DNA of 64,000 bases from Burkholderiales bacterium (GTDB lineage Bacteria; Pseudomonadota; Gammaproteobacteria; Burkholderiales; Burkholderiaceae_C), in the NCBI GenBank assembly GCA_016213205.1, contig JACRAZ010000005.1, positions 1 through 64,000 on the forward strand. The letters are read 5' to 3'. The first letter of the stretch is position 1. Each line of letters begins with the position of its first letter. Both the position numbers and the translations under genes were made by a program. Below, in pieces: positions 45,647-54,866 of this stretch. The notes beneath the pieces were generated by a model that searched no databases, was not told where the DNA came from, and worked only from the letters and a program-made list of their open reading frames with translations.

Positions 45647-47217
45647 ACGCCGCAGATCCGGCCCCGGGTGGGCCCGCGCGCGTGCGCTGGGGCGCGCCGG
45701 CCCGCGAGGCGCTGGCCGCGCTCGCCCTGGGGGCCCTGCAGACGGCGAGCCACGTCTTCACCGCGGCCTGGGCGCTGCAGATCCTGTGCGTCGCCGTGCT
45801 GGCCTGGCGCGTGGCCGCGGTCTCGCCGCGTCGTGCCGCGCTGCTCGGGGCGGCCTTCGGCACCGGCTGGGTCACGGCCGGCACCTGGTGGCTCTACATC
45901 AGCATGCACCGCTACGGCGGGCTGCCTGCGGTGCTGGCCGCGGCGGCCGTGCTGGTGCTGGCGCTGGCGCTGTCGGCCTACCTGGCGCTGGCGCTGGCCG
46001 CGGCGGCCCGCGCGCGCCGCGGCCGCCTGCTGCCGGATGCCGCAGGGTTCACGCTCGCCTGGGTGGCGGCCGAACTCGCCCGCGGCCTGGTCTTCACCGG
46101 CTTCCCGTGGCTGGCCAGCGGCTATGCGCAGGTCGATTCGCCGCTGGCGACCTGGGCGCCCTGGGTCGGCGTGTACGGCCTGGGGGCTGGCGTGGCCTGG
46201 TGCGCGGCGCTGCTGGCCGGCGCGGCGCGCCACGGGCTGCGCGTGGCGGCGTGGCCGCTGGGCGCCAGTGCGGGGGTGCTGGCACTGGTGGGCGTGTTCG
46301 GCCCGGGCGAGTTCACCCGGCCCACCGGCACGCTGGCCGTCACCCTGCTGCAGCCCAACGTGCCGCAGGACGAGAAGTTCGTGGCCGAACGCCTGCCGGC
46401 CACGCTGGCCTGGGTGGCGCAGGCGCTGCGGGCCGCAGGCGGCGACCTCGTCATCGCACCGGAAACCGCGGTGCCGCTGCTGCCTGAGCAGCTGGACCAG
46501 TTGGACCCCGGCTACTGGCCGCAGCTGCGGGCGCACTTTGGCCAGGCCGGCGCGCCGGCCGCGCTGGTGGGGGTGCCGCTGGGCGACTACCAGGCGGGCT
46601 ACACCAATTCGGTGGTGGCGCTCGACGCCGGCAGCACCCGCTATCGCTACGACAAGACCCACCTGGTGCCCTTCGGCGAGTTCATCCCGCTGGGGTTTCG
46701 CTGGTTCACCGAGCTGATGGACATTCCGCTGGGCGACTTCGCGCGGGGGCCGCTGAATGCGCCCTCGTACCCGCTGCGAGGCGAACGCATCGCGCCCAAC
46801 ATCTGCTACGAAGACCTGTTCGGCGAGGAACTCGCGCTGCGCTTCGCCGATGCCGCCACCGCGCCCACGGTGCTGGCCAATGTCAGCAACATCGGCTGGT
46901 TCGGCGACACCATCGCGGTGAGCCAGCACCTGCAGATCTCGCGCATGCGCACGCTCGAGCTGCAGCGGCCGATGATCCGCGCCACCAATACCGGGGCCAC
47001 CGTGCTCATCGATCATCAGGCCCGGGTCACGGCCGCACTCGCGCCCTTCACCCGCGGCACGCTCGAGGGCCGCGTGCAGGGCCGCAGCGGCCGCACGCCC
47101 TATGCCGCCTGGGTGGCCGCGCTCGGCCTGTGGCCCTGCCTTGCCGCCGCCTGGCTGGGCCTGGCGGCCGGGGCGTGGCGCGGCCGGGCGGCCTTGCACG
47201 GAGAGCCTGCCCGGTAA
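45643..47217 (+). CDS. lnt: Apolipoprotein N-acyltransferase
   Basis: A 524-residue inner-membrane enzyme adding the third acyl chain to lipoproteins. Five to seven N-terminal helices (about 20-225) are followed by a nitrilase-like periplasmic domain with the Glu-Lys-Cys triad: [28 protein letters not shown] and [16 protein letters not shown] closing helix at about 490-515 anchors the C-terminus. Starts with TTG overlapping the corC stop (TTGA). Length is close to E. coli Lnt (512). Confidence 0.94.
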   Translation: MNAADPAPGGPARVRWGAPAREALAALALGALQTASHVFTAAWALQILCVAVLAWRVAAVSPRRAALLGAAFGTGWVTAGTWWLYISMHRYGGLPAVLAAAAVLVLALALSAYLALALAAAARARRGRLLPDAAGFTLAWVAAELARGLVFTGFPWLASGYAQVDSPLATWAPWVGVYGLGAGVAWCAALLAGAARHGLRVAAWPLGASAGVLALVGVFGPGEFTRPTGTLAVTLLQPNVPQDEKFVAERLPATLAWVAQALRAAGGDLVIAPETAVPLLPEQLDQLDPGYWPQLRAHFGQAGAPAALVGVPLGDYQAGYTNSVVALDAGSTRYRYDKTHLVPFGEFIPLGFRWFTELMDIPLGDFARGPLNAPSYPLRGERIAPNICYEDLFGEELALRFADAATAPTVLANVSNIGWFGDTIAVSQHLQISRMRTLELQRPMIRATNTGATVLIDHQARVTAALAPFTRGTLEGRVQGRSGRTPYAAWVAALGLWPCLAAAWLGLAAGAWRGRAALHGEPAR

Positions 47218-47254
47218 ACTCCTGGGTTTCCCTTCCTTCGCGACGCGGGCCCCG

Positions 47255-48175
47255 ATGCTCACCTTCCAGCAACTGATCCTCCGCCTCCAGGACTACTGGG
47301 ACCGGCAAGGCTGCGCCCTGCTGCAGCCCTACGACATGGAAGTGGGCGCCGGCACCAGCCACACCGCGACATTCCTGCGCGCGCTGGGCCCCGAGCCCTG
47401 GAAGGCCGCCTACGTGCAGCCCAGCCGCCGCCCGAAGGACGGCCGCTATGGCGAGAACCCGAACCGCCTGCAGCACTACTACCAGTACCAGGTGGTGCTC
47501 AAGCCCGCGCCGGCCAACATCCTGGAGCTGTACCTCGGATCGCTCGAAGCCGTGGGCTTCGACCTGAAGAAGAACGACATCCGCTTCGTCGAGGACGACT
47601 GGGAGAACCCCACGCTGGGCGCCTGGGGCCTGGGCTGGGAGGTCTGGCTCAACGGCATGGAGGTGACCCAGTTCACCTACTTCCAGCAGGTGGGTGGCAT
47701 CGACTGCAAGCCCATCACCGGCGAGATCACCTACGGCCTGGAGCGGCTGGCGATGTACCTGCAGGGCGTGGAAAGCGTCTACCAGCTGAAGTGGACCGAC
47801 ACCCTGAGCTACGGCGACGTCTACCACCAGAACGAGGTCGAGCAGAGCACCTACAACTTCGAGCACAGCGACGTCGAGTTCCTGCTGCAGGCCTTCGGCG
47901 CGCACGAGAAGCAGGCCGTGCACCTGATGGCGCAGCACCTGGCGCTGCCGGCCTACGAGCAGGTGCTCAAGGCCGCGCACACCTTCAACCTGCTGGATGC
48001 GCGTGGCGCGATCAGCGTCACCGAGCGGGCGGCCTACATCGGCCGCATCCGCAACCTGGCACGCGCGGTGGCGCAAGCCTATGTCGACAGCCGCGCGCGC
48101 CTGGGCTTCCCGATGGCGCCCAAGGCCTGGGCCGCCGAGGTGCTGGCCGAACTGGACAAGAAGAAGGCGGCCTGA
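47255..48175 (+). CDS. glyQ: Glycyl-tRNA synthetase alpha subunit
   Basis: A 306-residue catalytic subunit of the bacterial alpha2beta2 glycyl-tRNA synthetase. It starts [20 protein letters not shown] and has the class II motifs in [31 protein letters not shown] and [20 protein letters not shown]. Lies 37 bases after lnt and four bases before glyS. Confidence 0.97.
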   Translation: MLTFQQLILRLQDYWDRQGCALLQPYDMEVGAGTSHTATFLRALGPEPWKAAYVQPSRRPKDGRYGENPNRLQHYYQYQVVLKPAPANILELYLGSLEAVGFDLKKNDIRFVEDDWENPTLGAWGLGWEVWLNGMEVTQFTYFQQVGGIDCKPITGEITYGLERLAMYLQGVESVYQLKWTDTLSYGDVYHQNEVEQSTYNFEHSDVEFLLQAFGAHEKQAVHLMAQHLALPAYEQVLKAAHTFNLLDARGAISVTERAAYIGRIRNLARAVAQAYVDSRARLGFPMAPKAWAAEVLAELDKKKAA

Positions 48176-48179
48176 TCCC

Positions 48180-50288
48180 ATGACTGCGACTGTGAAGAAC
48201 CTGCTGGTCGAGCTGTTCGTCGAAGAGCTGCCGCCCAAGGCGCTGAAGAAACTGGGCGAGGCCTTTGCCACCGGCCTGGCCGCCTCCCTGAAGGCGCAGG
48301 GCCTGGCCACGGCCGAGAGCCAGCTCACGAGCTTTGCCTCGCCGCGGCGCCTGGCCGCGCACCTCACGCAGGTGGCCGCCAAGGCGGCCGACAAGTCGGT
48401 GCAGCAGAAGCTGATGCCGGTGTCGGTGGCACTGGACGCCGCCGGTGCGCCCACCCCGGCGCTGGTGAAGAAGCTGGCCGCGCTGGGTGTCGACCCGGCG
48501 GTGATCCCCTCGCTCAAGCGCGCGCCCGACGGCAAGGCCGAGGCGCTGTTCCTCGACAGCCTGGTGGGCGGCGCCACGCTGGCCGAGGGCCTGAAGAAGG
48601 CCATCGACGAGGCCTTGTCCAAGCTGCCGATCCCGAAGGTGATGAGCTACCAGCTGGCCGACGGCTGGCACAGCGTGCACTTCGTGCGCCCGGCGCACGG
48701 CCTGGTGGCCTTGCACGGCGATGCCGTGGTGGACCTCTCGGTGCTGGGACTCGCGGCCGGCCGCAGCACCCAGGGTCACCGGTTCGAGGCCAGCGTCAAC
48801 CCCGTCGTGCTGCGTGATGCCGACAGTTATGCCGAGCAGATGGCCGGCGAGGGCGCGGTGATCCCGGGCTTCGCGGCGCGCCGCGCCGAGATCGAGCGTC
48901 AGCTCGCGGCGGCCGCCGCGGCCGAGGGCCTGAAGCCGATCGACGACGACGCGCTGCTCGATGAAGTCACCGCGCTGGTCGAGCGGCCCAACGTGCTGCT
49001 GTGCCAGTTCGAGCCGCAGTTCCTCGAGGTGCCGCAGGAATGCCTCATCCTCACGATGAAGGCGAACCAGAAGTACTTCCCGCTGCTGGATGCCGCGGGC
49101 CGGCTGACGCACAAGTTCCTGGTCGTCAGCAACATCCGGCCGGCCGACGCGTCGGCGGTGGTGGGCGGCAATGAACGCGTGGTGCGCCCGCGGCTGGCGG
49201 ACGCCAAGTTCTTCTTCGACCAGGACCGCCGCAAGCGCCTGGTCGACCGGGTCGGCGGCCTGCACAAGGTGGTCTACCACAACAAGCTCGGCACCCAGGG
49301 CGAGCGCATGGAGCGCGTGCGCAAGATCGCGCACGCCATCGGCCAGGCGCTGGGCGGCCCGGCCTTGGCCGCCGCCGCCGACGTGGCCGCCATGCTCTCG
49401 AAGGCCGACCTGCTGACCGACATGGTGGGCGAGTTCCCCGAGCTGCAGGGCGTGATGGGCGGCTACTACGCGCGCCACGACGGCGAGCCCGAGGACATCG
49501 CGCTCGCGATCGAAGACCACTACCGCCCCCGCTTCGCCGGCGACGCGCTGCCGCGCAATGCGGTGGGCCTGGCGGTGGCGCTGGCCGACAAGCTCGAGAC
49601 GCTGATCGGCCTGTTCGGCATCGGCCAGGTGCCCACCGGCGACAAGGACCCGTTTGCGCTGCGTCGCCATGCGCTGGGCGTGATCCGCATGCTGATCGAG
49701 CGCGAGCTGCCGCTCGAAGTGCACCAGCTCGTCGCCGAGGGCTTCAAGGCCTTCCCGGCCAGCCATGGCCAGGCGCAGGCCGAGATCGGCTTCTTCCTGC
49801 GGGAGCGCCTGTCGGGCTACCTGCGCGAGCAGGGCTACAGCGCCCAGGAGGTCGAGGCCGTGGTCGAGGCCGGGCCGGCGCGCTGGGCCGAGGTGCCCAA
49901 GCGCCTGGCGGCGGTGCGCGCCTTCACCGCGCTGCCCGAGGCGGCCTCGCTCGCGGCGGCCAACAAGCGGGTGGGCAACATCCTGAAGAAGTCCGAGGGC
50001 GCCGGCATCGGCGCGGTGCAACCCGCGCTGCTGAAAGAGCCCGCCGAGGCCGCCTTGCACCAAGCGCTGCTGGCGGTGCAGCCCGTGGCGGATGCGGCCT
50101 TCGCCCGCGGCGACTATGCCCAGTCGCTGCAGGCGCTGGCGGCGCTGAAGTCGCCGGTGGATGCCTTCTTCGACGGCGTGATGGTCAATGCCGACGACCC
50201 GGCGCTGCGCAGCAACCGGCTGGTGCTGCTGGGCCTGCTGCACACGGCGATGAACCGCGTGGCCGACCTGTCGCGGCTGGCGAGTTGA
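48180..50288 (+). CDS. glyS: Glycyl-tRNA synthetase beta subunit
   Basis: A 702-residue tRNA-binding subunit. The N-terminal LLVELFVEELPPKALKKLGEAFA, the central HD-like domain (KFLVVSNIRPADASAVVGGNERVVRPRLADAKFFFDQDR) and a C-terminal anticodon-binding domain (VDAFFDGVMVNADDPALRSNRLVLLGLL) are all present. Length agrees with E. coli GlyS (689). Confidence 0.97.
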   Translation: MTATVKNLLVELFVEELPPKALKKLGEAFATGLAASLKAQGLATAESQLTSFASPRRLAAHLTQVAAKAADKSVQQKLMPVSVALDAAGAPTPALVKKLAALGVDPAVIPSLKRAPDGKAEALFLDSLVGGATLAEGLKKAIDEALSKLPIPKVMSYQLADGWHSVHFVRPAHGLVALHGDAVVDLSVLGLAAGRSTQGHRFEASVNPVVLRDADSYAEQMAGEGAVIPGFAARRAEIERQLAAAAAAEGLKPIDDDALLDEVTALVERPNVLLCQFEPQFLEVPQECLILTMKANQKYFPLLDAAGRLTHKFLVVSNIRPADASAVVGGNERVVRPRLADAKFFFDQDRRKRLVDRVGGLHKVVYHNKLGTQGERMERVRKIAHAIGQALGGPALAAAADVAAMLSKADLLTDMVGEFPELQGVMGGYYARHDGEPEDIALAIEDHYRPRFAGDALPRNAVGLAVALADKLETLIGLFGIGQVPTGDKDPFALRRHALGVIRMLIERELPLEVHQLVAEGFKAFPASHGQAQAEIGFFLRERLSGYLREQGYSAQEVEAVVEAGPARWAEVPKRLAAVRAFTALPEAASLAAANKRVGNILKKSEGAGIGAVQPALLKEPAEAALHQALLAVQPVADAAFARGDYAQSLQALAALKSPVDAFFDGVMVNADDPALRSNRLVLLGLLHTAMNRVADLSRLAS

Positions 50289-50318
50289 CCATTCGGGCAA
50301 GGCGCGGAGGCTGAGGCG

Positions 50319-50918
50319 ATGCAACCGGTGGTCAAGCTCGTGATCCTGGGCCGCGACGGCATCCTCAATGTCTACCGCGACGACCATGTCAAGGCGGCGT
50401 CGGAATGGGAGCCGGTGCCCGGCGCCCTGGAGGCCGTGGCGCGGCTGAACCATGCCGGCTGGCACACCGTGGTGGCCACCAACCAGTCGGGCATCGGCCG
50501 CGGCATGATCGACATGGCCTCGGTCAACGCCGTGCACGCCCACATGAACCGCAAGCTGATGGCCGTGGGTGGCCGCATCGATGCCGTGTTCTTCTGCCCG
50601 CACACGCCCGAAGACCAGTGCGATTGCCGCAAGCCCCAGCCCGGGCTGATGAAGGACATCGCCAAGCGCTACGGCATCGACCTGCGCCTGGTGCCGATGG
50701 TGGCCGACACATTGCGCGACCTCGAGGCCGCGCGGGCCGCCGGCTGCGAGCCGCACCTGGTGCGCAGCGGGCGCGCCGCGGCGCTGGACGATACGCAGCT
50801 GCAGCAGCTCGTGCACCATGTGCCCGGCACCGTGGTGCACGACGACCTGGCGGCCTTTGCCGACTTCCTGCTGCGGCGCGACCACACGCCGATCTCCTCG
50901 CCCGGGGACCTGCGTTGA
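50319..50918 (+). CDS. gmhB: GmhB-like heptose bisphosphate phosphatase with altered active site
   Basis: A 199-residue HAD-superfamily protein matching D-glycero-beta-D-manno-heptose-1,7-bisphosphate 7-phosphatase of LPS core synthesis. Motif II is VVATNQSGIGRG, the Cys/His zinc loop CPHTPEDQCDCRKPQPG is present, and motif III/IV is VADTLRDLEAARAAG. Motif I reads ILGRDGILN, whereas active HAD phosphatases have D-x-D; the nucleophilic first Asp is Gly here. I recall the same GRDG in some Comamonadaceae relatives, so it is probably not a sequencing error. Catalysis may be lost or altered. The gene is coupled to plsC by a TTGA overlap. Confidence 0.82.
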   Translation: MQPVVKLVILGRDGILNVYRDDHVKAASEWEPVPGALEAVARLNHAGWHTVVATNQSGIGRGMIDMASVNAVHAHMNRKLMAVGGRIDAVFFCPHTPEDQCDCRKPQPGLMKDIAKRYGIDLRLVPMVADTLRDLEAARAAGCEPHLVRSGRAAALDDTQLQQLVHHVPGTVVHDDLAAFADFLLRRDHTPISSPGDLR

Positions 50919-51679
50919 AGCTGCTGGCCCTGCTGCTGGCCGGCCTGCGCTCGTCGCTGTACGTGCTGTGGCTCAGTGCCACCGTGGTGCCCTGGGCCCT
51001 GGCGGTGGTGTTCGCCTCGCTGTTCGTGCGTGGCACACCGCTGTACTGGATGTGCGTGGGCTGGCTGCGTGTGGCCATCGGCGGCGCGCGCGTGATCTGC
51101 GGCGTGCGCCACCGGGTGCACGGGCTGGAGAACGTGCCCACCGCGGCCAATGAACGCGCCGCGGTGCTGCTGGCGCCCAAGCACCAGTCGACCTGGGAGA
51201 CCTTCGCCTTCCCCACGCTGATGCCGCACCCGCTGGCCTATGTGTTCAAGCGCGAGCTGCTCTACATCCCGTTCTTCGGCTGGGCCATCGGCCGGCTGGA
51301 CATGATCCACATCGATCGCAGCCGCCGCACCGAGGCCTGGAACAAGGTGGCCGAGCAGGGCCGCGAGCTGATGGCGCGTGGCAACTGGGTCATCATGTTC
51401 CCCGAGGGCACGCGCGCCGCCCGCGGCAGCCAGGGCCAGTACAAGAGCGGCGCCAGCCGGCTGGCCATCGCCACCGGCACGCCCATCGTGCCGATCGCGG
51501 TGAGTTCGGCGCGCTGCTGGCCACGCAAGAGCTACCTGCTGCGCCCGGGGGTGATCGACGTCTCCATCGGCAAGCCGATCGCTCCGCAAGGCCGCCAGCC
51601 CGACGAGCTGATGCGTGAGGTCGAGACCTGGATCGAGGCGGAAATGCGCCGTCTCGACCCCGAGGCCTATACGCGCTGA
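50915..51679 (+). CDS. plsC: 1-acyl-sn-glycerol-3-phosphate acyltransferase
   Basis: A 254-residue inner-membrane acyltransferase making phosphatidic acid. Two N-terminal hydrophobic segments (about 3-45) precede the acyltransferase motifs: block I LLAPKHQSTWETF (H-x4-E where D is more common), block II LGRLDMIHIDRSRR-like, block III IMFPEGTRAARGS and block IV TPIVPIAVSS. Start TTG at 50915 overlapping the gmhB stop. Confidence 0.93.
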   Translation: MKLLALLLAGLRSSLYVLWLSATVVPWALAVVFASLFVRGTPLYWMCVGWLRVAIGGARVICGVRHRVHGLENVPTAANERAAVLLAPKHQSTWETFAFPTLMPHPLAYVFKRELLYIPFFGWAIGRLDMIHIDRSRRTEAWNKVAEQGRELMARGNWVIMFPEGTRAARGSQGQYKSGASRLAIATGTPIVPIAVSSARCWPRKSYLLRPGVIDVSIGKPIAPQGRQPDELMREVETWIEAEMRRLDPEAYTR

Positions 51680-51710
51680 TCCCCGTGCTGCCGGCCTAGA
51701 ATCGAGGCTC

Positions 51711-52616
51711 ATGGCAACAAACGGCCCCGACCCGGAACCCTGGCAGCTCTCGCTGTTCGATCCGGTGTCGCCGCCCCGCGCGACGGCATCGCCTGCAGCG
51801 CCGCCGGCCAACCCGGCCGCAACGCCTGAACCCACCCCCGCCGCCTCGTCGCCGCCCGTGCGTTTCCAGCATCCGCGCACCCAGCGCCACATCCTGCTCG
51901 GTGAGCATCGTGTGGGTTATGAGTTCCGGCGCGCACGCCGCCGCAGCATCGGGTTCGTCGTCAGCCCCGAGGGCCTGAGCGTCAGCGCCCCGCGCTGGGT
52001 GGGCGTGGGCGAGGTCGAGCAGGCGCTGCAGGCCAAGGCGGCGTGGATCCTGCGCAAGCTGCACGAGCAGCACCAGCGTGCCGAGCGCGTGCAGGCCACG
52101 CGTGTGCAATGGCACGACGGCACCAGCCTGCCCTTCCTCGGCGATACCGTCATCGTGGTGCTCGACCCGCGTGTCACCGGCGCGGTGCTGCACACCGATG
52201 AACTCACCCTGCCCGGTGTCGCGCGGCTCACGCTGCACGTGGGCCTGCCGCAAAGTGCCACCCAGGAGCAGATCCGCGAAGCGGTGCAAAGCTGGCTGCA
52301 ACGCCAGGCGCGGCGCGTGTTCGAGGAGCGCTGCGCACTGTTCGCCGAGCGCCTGGGCGTGCGCGTGCGCCGGCTGTCGCTGAGCTCGGCCTCCACGCGC
52401 TGGGGCAGCGCCAGCGCCGATGGGTCGGTGCGGCTGAACTGGCGGCTGATCCACTTCGGACTGCCGGTGATCGACTATGTCGTCACCCACGAACTGGCCC
52501 ACCTGCGCGAGATGAACCACAGCGCTGCGTTCTGGGAGGTGGTGCGCTCGGTGCTGCCCGATTTCGAGCAGCGCCGCGGCCAGCTGCGCAGCGAAGTGCT
52601 GCCGGCCTTTGATTGA
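51711..52616 (+). CDS. YgjP-like zinc metalloprotease (DUF45)
   Basis: A 301-residue protein of the YgjP/SprT-like M48-related family. A Pro/Ala-rich N-terminal ~60 residues precede RRARRRSIGFVVSPEGLSVSAPRW. The metal site is YVVTHELAHLREMNHSAAFW (HExxH plus downstream His), and SSASTRWGSASADGSVRLNWRL is the family's second signature. The substrate is unknown. Follows plsC by 31 bases and is the last gene of the corC-lnt-gly operon. Confidence 0.88.
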   Translation: MATNGPDPEPWQLSLFDPVSPPRATASPAAPPANPAATPEPTPAASSPPVRFQHPRTQRHILLGEHRVGYEFRRARRRSIGFVVSPEGLSVSAPRWVGVGEVEQALQAKAAWILRKLHEQHQRAERVQATRVQWHDGTSLPFLGDTVIVVLDPRVTGAVLHTDELTLPGVARLTLHVGLPQSATQEQIREAVQSWLQRQARRVFEERCALFAERLGVRVRRLSLSSASTRWGSASADGSVRLNWRLIHFGLPVIDYVVTHELAHLREMNHSAAFWEVVRSVLPDFEQRRGQLRSEVLPAFD

Positions 52617-52805
52617 CATCCGATAAGCCCTTTGCCAACTTGGGGGGGTGGCCTCCCCCGACAGGGGGATGCGAAGGGGATACCCCGTACCCCACACTCC
52701 CGCGATGTGCTGTCGACACGGCAACGCAGGGAGAGAACCTCGCCAGGCCGCTCGCATCGTTGCGGGGGCATGAGCAGGTCGTACGAGGGAGTGAAGCAGT
52801 AGGTG
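52617..52805 (+). ncRNA. Structured intergenic stretch ending at a terminator, candidate RNA or 3' UTR
   Basis: 189 bases without a credible coding frame. Several short stems are visible, for example CCCCC-GACA-GGGGG near 52657-52670 and GGGG-ATA-CCCC near 52677-52687, followed directly by a strong Rho-independent terminator. It could be the 3' UTR of the metalloprotease gene, an independent small RNA, or an intergenic repeat of this lineage. No promoter could be fixed. Confidence 0.3.
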
Positions 52806-52842
52806 AAAAGGCGGCAGGCTGACGAGGGCCTGCCGCCTTTTT
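52806..52842 (+). terminator. Rho-independent terminator
   Basis: AAAAGGCGGCAGGC (52806-52819) pairs perfectly with GCCTGCCGCCTTTT (52828-52841) over an 8-base loop and runs into a T-tract. Because the left arm begins with A residues it can also work for leftward transcripts. Confidence 0.88.
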
Positions 52843-52882
52843 GCCTTCTGGCGCCGGCGGCCCGCCGCGCCGCTCGGGGTAC

Positions 52883-52900
52883 ATTGACGTTCACGTCAAT
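52883..52900 (+). promoter_or_regulatory. LiuR-type operator upstream of its regulator gene
   Basis: ATTGACGT-TC-ACGTCAAT is a perfect 8-2-8 palindrome 43 bases before the regulator's GTG start. A related ACGT-centred palindrome precedes liuA. Autoregulation is inferred. Confidence 0.65.
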
Positions 52901-52942
52901 CGAATGCCGGCCTGCCGCCCCCCGGGCCGCCGCCGCAAGCCC

Positions 52943-53392
52943 GTGAGCACACCCGCCCGCCCCAAGGACGACCGCAGCTACACCATCACCGAGCTCGCAC
53001 AGGAGTTCGACATCACGCCGCGCGCGATCCGCTTCTATGAAGACGTGGGCCTGCTGTGCCCGGCGCGCGCCGGCCGCAACCGCGTCTACAGCCAGCGCGA
53101 CCGCACCCGGCTGAAGCTCACGTTGCGCGGCAAGCGGCTGGGCTTTTCGCTCACCGAGATCCTGCAGCTGGTGACGATGTACGAATCGCCCGCCGACACG
53201 GCGCCCCAGCTGCAGGCCTTCCAGGCCGCGCTCGCCGCGCACCGCCAGCAGCTCGAGCAGCAGCTGGAAGACCTGCAGATCACGCTGGGCGAGATCGCGC
53301 AGCACGAGGCGCGCTGCCAGCGCCTGCTGGCCGCGCAGGCGCTGCAGCGCGCGCCCGTGCGGGCCCGCCGTCGAGGCGCAGGCACGCGCTGA
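52943..53392 (+). CDS. liuR: MerR-family regulator of branched-chain amino acid catabolism (LiuR type)
   Basis: A 149-residue MerR regulator with SYTITELAQEFDITPRAIRFYEDVGLLCPARAG as the winged HTH and a coiled coil QAALAAHRQQLEQQLEDLQITLGEI. There is no metal-binding Cys cluster at the C-terminus. The adjacent isovaleryl-CoA dehydrogenase gene and the ACGT-type palindromes match the LiuR regulon described for proteobacteria, which responds to leucine/isovalerate metabolites. The GTG at 52943 gives the usual N-terminus; an ATG at 52904 would add 13 residues. Confidence 0.82.
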   Translation: MSTPARPKDDRSYTITELAQEFDITPRAIRFYEDVGLLCPARAGRNRVYSQRDRTRLKLTLRGKRLGFSLTEILQLVTMYESPADTAPQLQAFQAALAAHRQQLEQQLEDLQITLGEIAQHEARCQRLLAAQALQRAPVRARRRGAGTR

Positions 53393-53452
53393 ACCGCGCG
53401 GCCATGTCCCTGCCGGGCGACGCCGGACCAGCGGCCCATTGCTCTATGATTA

Positions 53453-53468
53453 ACGTTTACGTAAACGT
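53453..53468 (+). promoter_or_regulatory. LiuR-type operator of liuA
   Basis: ACGTTTACGTAAACGT is a fully self-complementary 16-mer in the 143-base liuR-liuA gap. A -10-like TATGAT (53445-53450) lies directly before it, so bound regulator would cover the start point. Confidence 0.7.
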
Positions 53469-53535
53469 CACTTGACCGGCCGTCTTGCGATCGTAGGATC
53501 GGCGCGACGCCCGCCCCTTCGCAGAAAGGCACCCC

Positions 53536-54735
53536 ATGAGCACACTGCCCGGCCTCGACTTCCAGCTCGGTGAGGACATCGACGCCCTGCGCGACGCGGT
53601 GCGCGCGTTTGCCGAGGCCGAGATCGCCCCGCGCGCGGCCGAGATCGACCGCTCCGACCAGTTCCCGATGGACCTGTGGCGCAAGATGGGCGAGCTCGGC
53701 GTGCTGGGCATCACGGTGCCCGAGGCCTATGGCGGCGCCGGCATGGGCTACCTGGCCCACATGGTGGCGATGGAGGAGATCAGCCGCGCCTCGGCCTCGG
53801 TGGGCCTGAGCTACGGCGCGCACTCCAACCTGTGCGTGAACCAAATCAAGCGCAACGGCAACGAGGCACAGAAGGCCAGGTACCTGCCCAGGCTGATCAG
53901 CGGCGAGCACGTGGGCGCGCTGGCGATGAGCGAGCCCGGCGCCGGCTCCGACGTCATCAGCATGAAGCTCAAGGCGGAGTGGAAGGAACCGAGTGCCTCG
54001 GGGGGCGGCTACTACCTGCTCAACGGCAGCAAGTTCTGGATCACCAACGGTCCCGATGCTGACACGCTGGTGGTCTACGCCAAGACCGAGCCCGAACTCG
54101 GCGCGCGCGGGGTCACCGCCTTCCTGATCGAAAAGGGCATGAAGGGCTTTTCCATCGCCCAGAAGCTCGACAAGCTGGGCATGCGCGGCAGCCACACCGG
54201 CGAGCTGGTGTTCCAGGACGTGGAGGTGCCGGCGGCCAACGTGCTGGGCACCGTGGGCGGCGGCGCCAAGGTGCTGATGAGCGGGCTGGACTACGAGCGC
54301 GCGGTGCTGGCGGCCGGCCCCATCGGCATCATGCAGGCGGTGATGGACAACGTGGTGCCCTACGTGCACGAGCGCAAGCAGTTCGGCCAGAGCATTGGCG
54401 AGTTCCAGCTCATCCAGGGCAAACTGGCCGACATGTACACGGTGCTGCAGGCCGCGCGCGCCTTCTGCTACACGATCGGCAAGAACCTCGACAAGCTGGG
54501 CAGCGAGCACGTGCGCCAGGTGCGCAAGGACTGCGCCAGCGTGATCCTCTGGTGCGCCGAGAAGGCCACCTGGATGGCCGGCGAGGGCATCCAGATCTTC
54601 GGCGGCAACGGCTACATCAACGACTACCCGCTGGGCCGGCTGTGGCGCGACGCCAAGCTCTACGAGATCGGCGCCGGCACCTCCGAAATCCGCCGCATGC
54701 TGATCGGCCGCGAGCTGTTCGCCGAGACCCTGTGA
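53536..54735 (+). CDS. liuA: Isovaleryl-CoA dehydrogenase
   Basis: A 399-residue FAD-dependent acyl-CoA dehydrogenase of leucine breakdown (isovaleryl-CoA to 3-methylcrotonyl-CoA). [47 protein letters not shown] and [19 protein letters not shown] are typical. The catalytic Glu is in [12 protein letters not shown], and the C-terminal site where most acyl-CoA dehydrogenases have Glu reads [10 protein letters not shown] (Gly), the pattern of the isovaleryl-CoA enzyme. AAAGG precedes the ATG. liuBCDE do not follow within this window. Confidence 0.92.
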   Translation: MSTLPGLDFQLGEDIDALRDAVRAFAEAEIAPRAAEIDRSDQFPMDLWRKMGELGVLGITVPEAYGGAGMGYLAHMVAMEEISRASASVGLSYGAHSNLCVNQIKRNGNEAQKARYLPRLISGEHVGALAMSEPGAGSDVISMKLKAEWKEPSASGGGYYLLNGSKFWITNGPDADTLVVYAKTEPELGARGVTAFLIEKGMKGFSIAQKLDKLGMRGSHTGELVFQDVEVPAANVLGTVGGGAKVLMSGLDYERAVLAAGPIGIMQAVMDNVVPYVHERKQFGQSIGEFQLIQGKLADMYTVLQAARAFCYTIGKNLDKLGSEHVRQVRKDCASVILWCAEKATWMAGEGIQIFGGNGYINDYPLGRLWRDAKLYEIGAGTSEIRRMLIGRELFAETL

Positions 54736-54740
54736 GTTCG

Positions 54741-54800
54741 CCCCCAAGACGCCTCCGGCGTCGCCCCCCAGGGAGGAGCCGCCCGCCCGGGGGACCCGGA
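54741..54800. repeat. GC-rich intergenic repeat, copy 1
   Basis: A stretch starting CCCCCAAGACGCCTCCGGCG and ending in GCCCGCCCGGGGGACC, with internal inverted repeats (GACGCC-TCC-GGCGTC). It resembles the element at 55543-55610 on the other side of the carbonic anhydrase gene and intergenic repeats common in Comamonadaceae-like genomes. Confidence 0.5.
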
Positions 54801-54866
54801 TCGGGCTTGCGTCCGGTGCGTAAACTGTGATGCGATGCAACATCCCAGGCCTGCGGGCCGAGAGCC

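Noticed and set aside
48018..50885. A 955-codon open frame on the minus strand
   Set aside because: Mirror frame of glyS and gmhB; no homology and no ribosome binding site.
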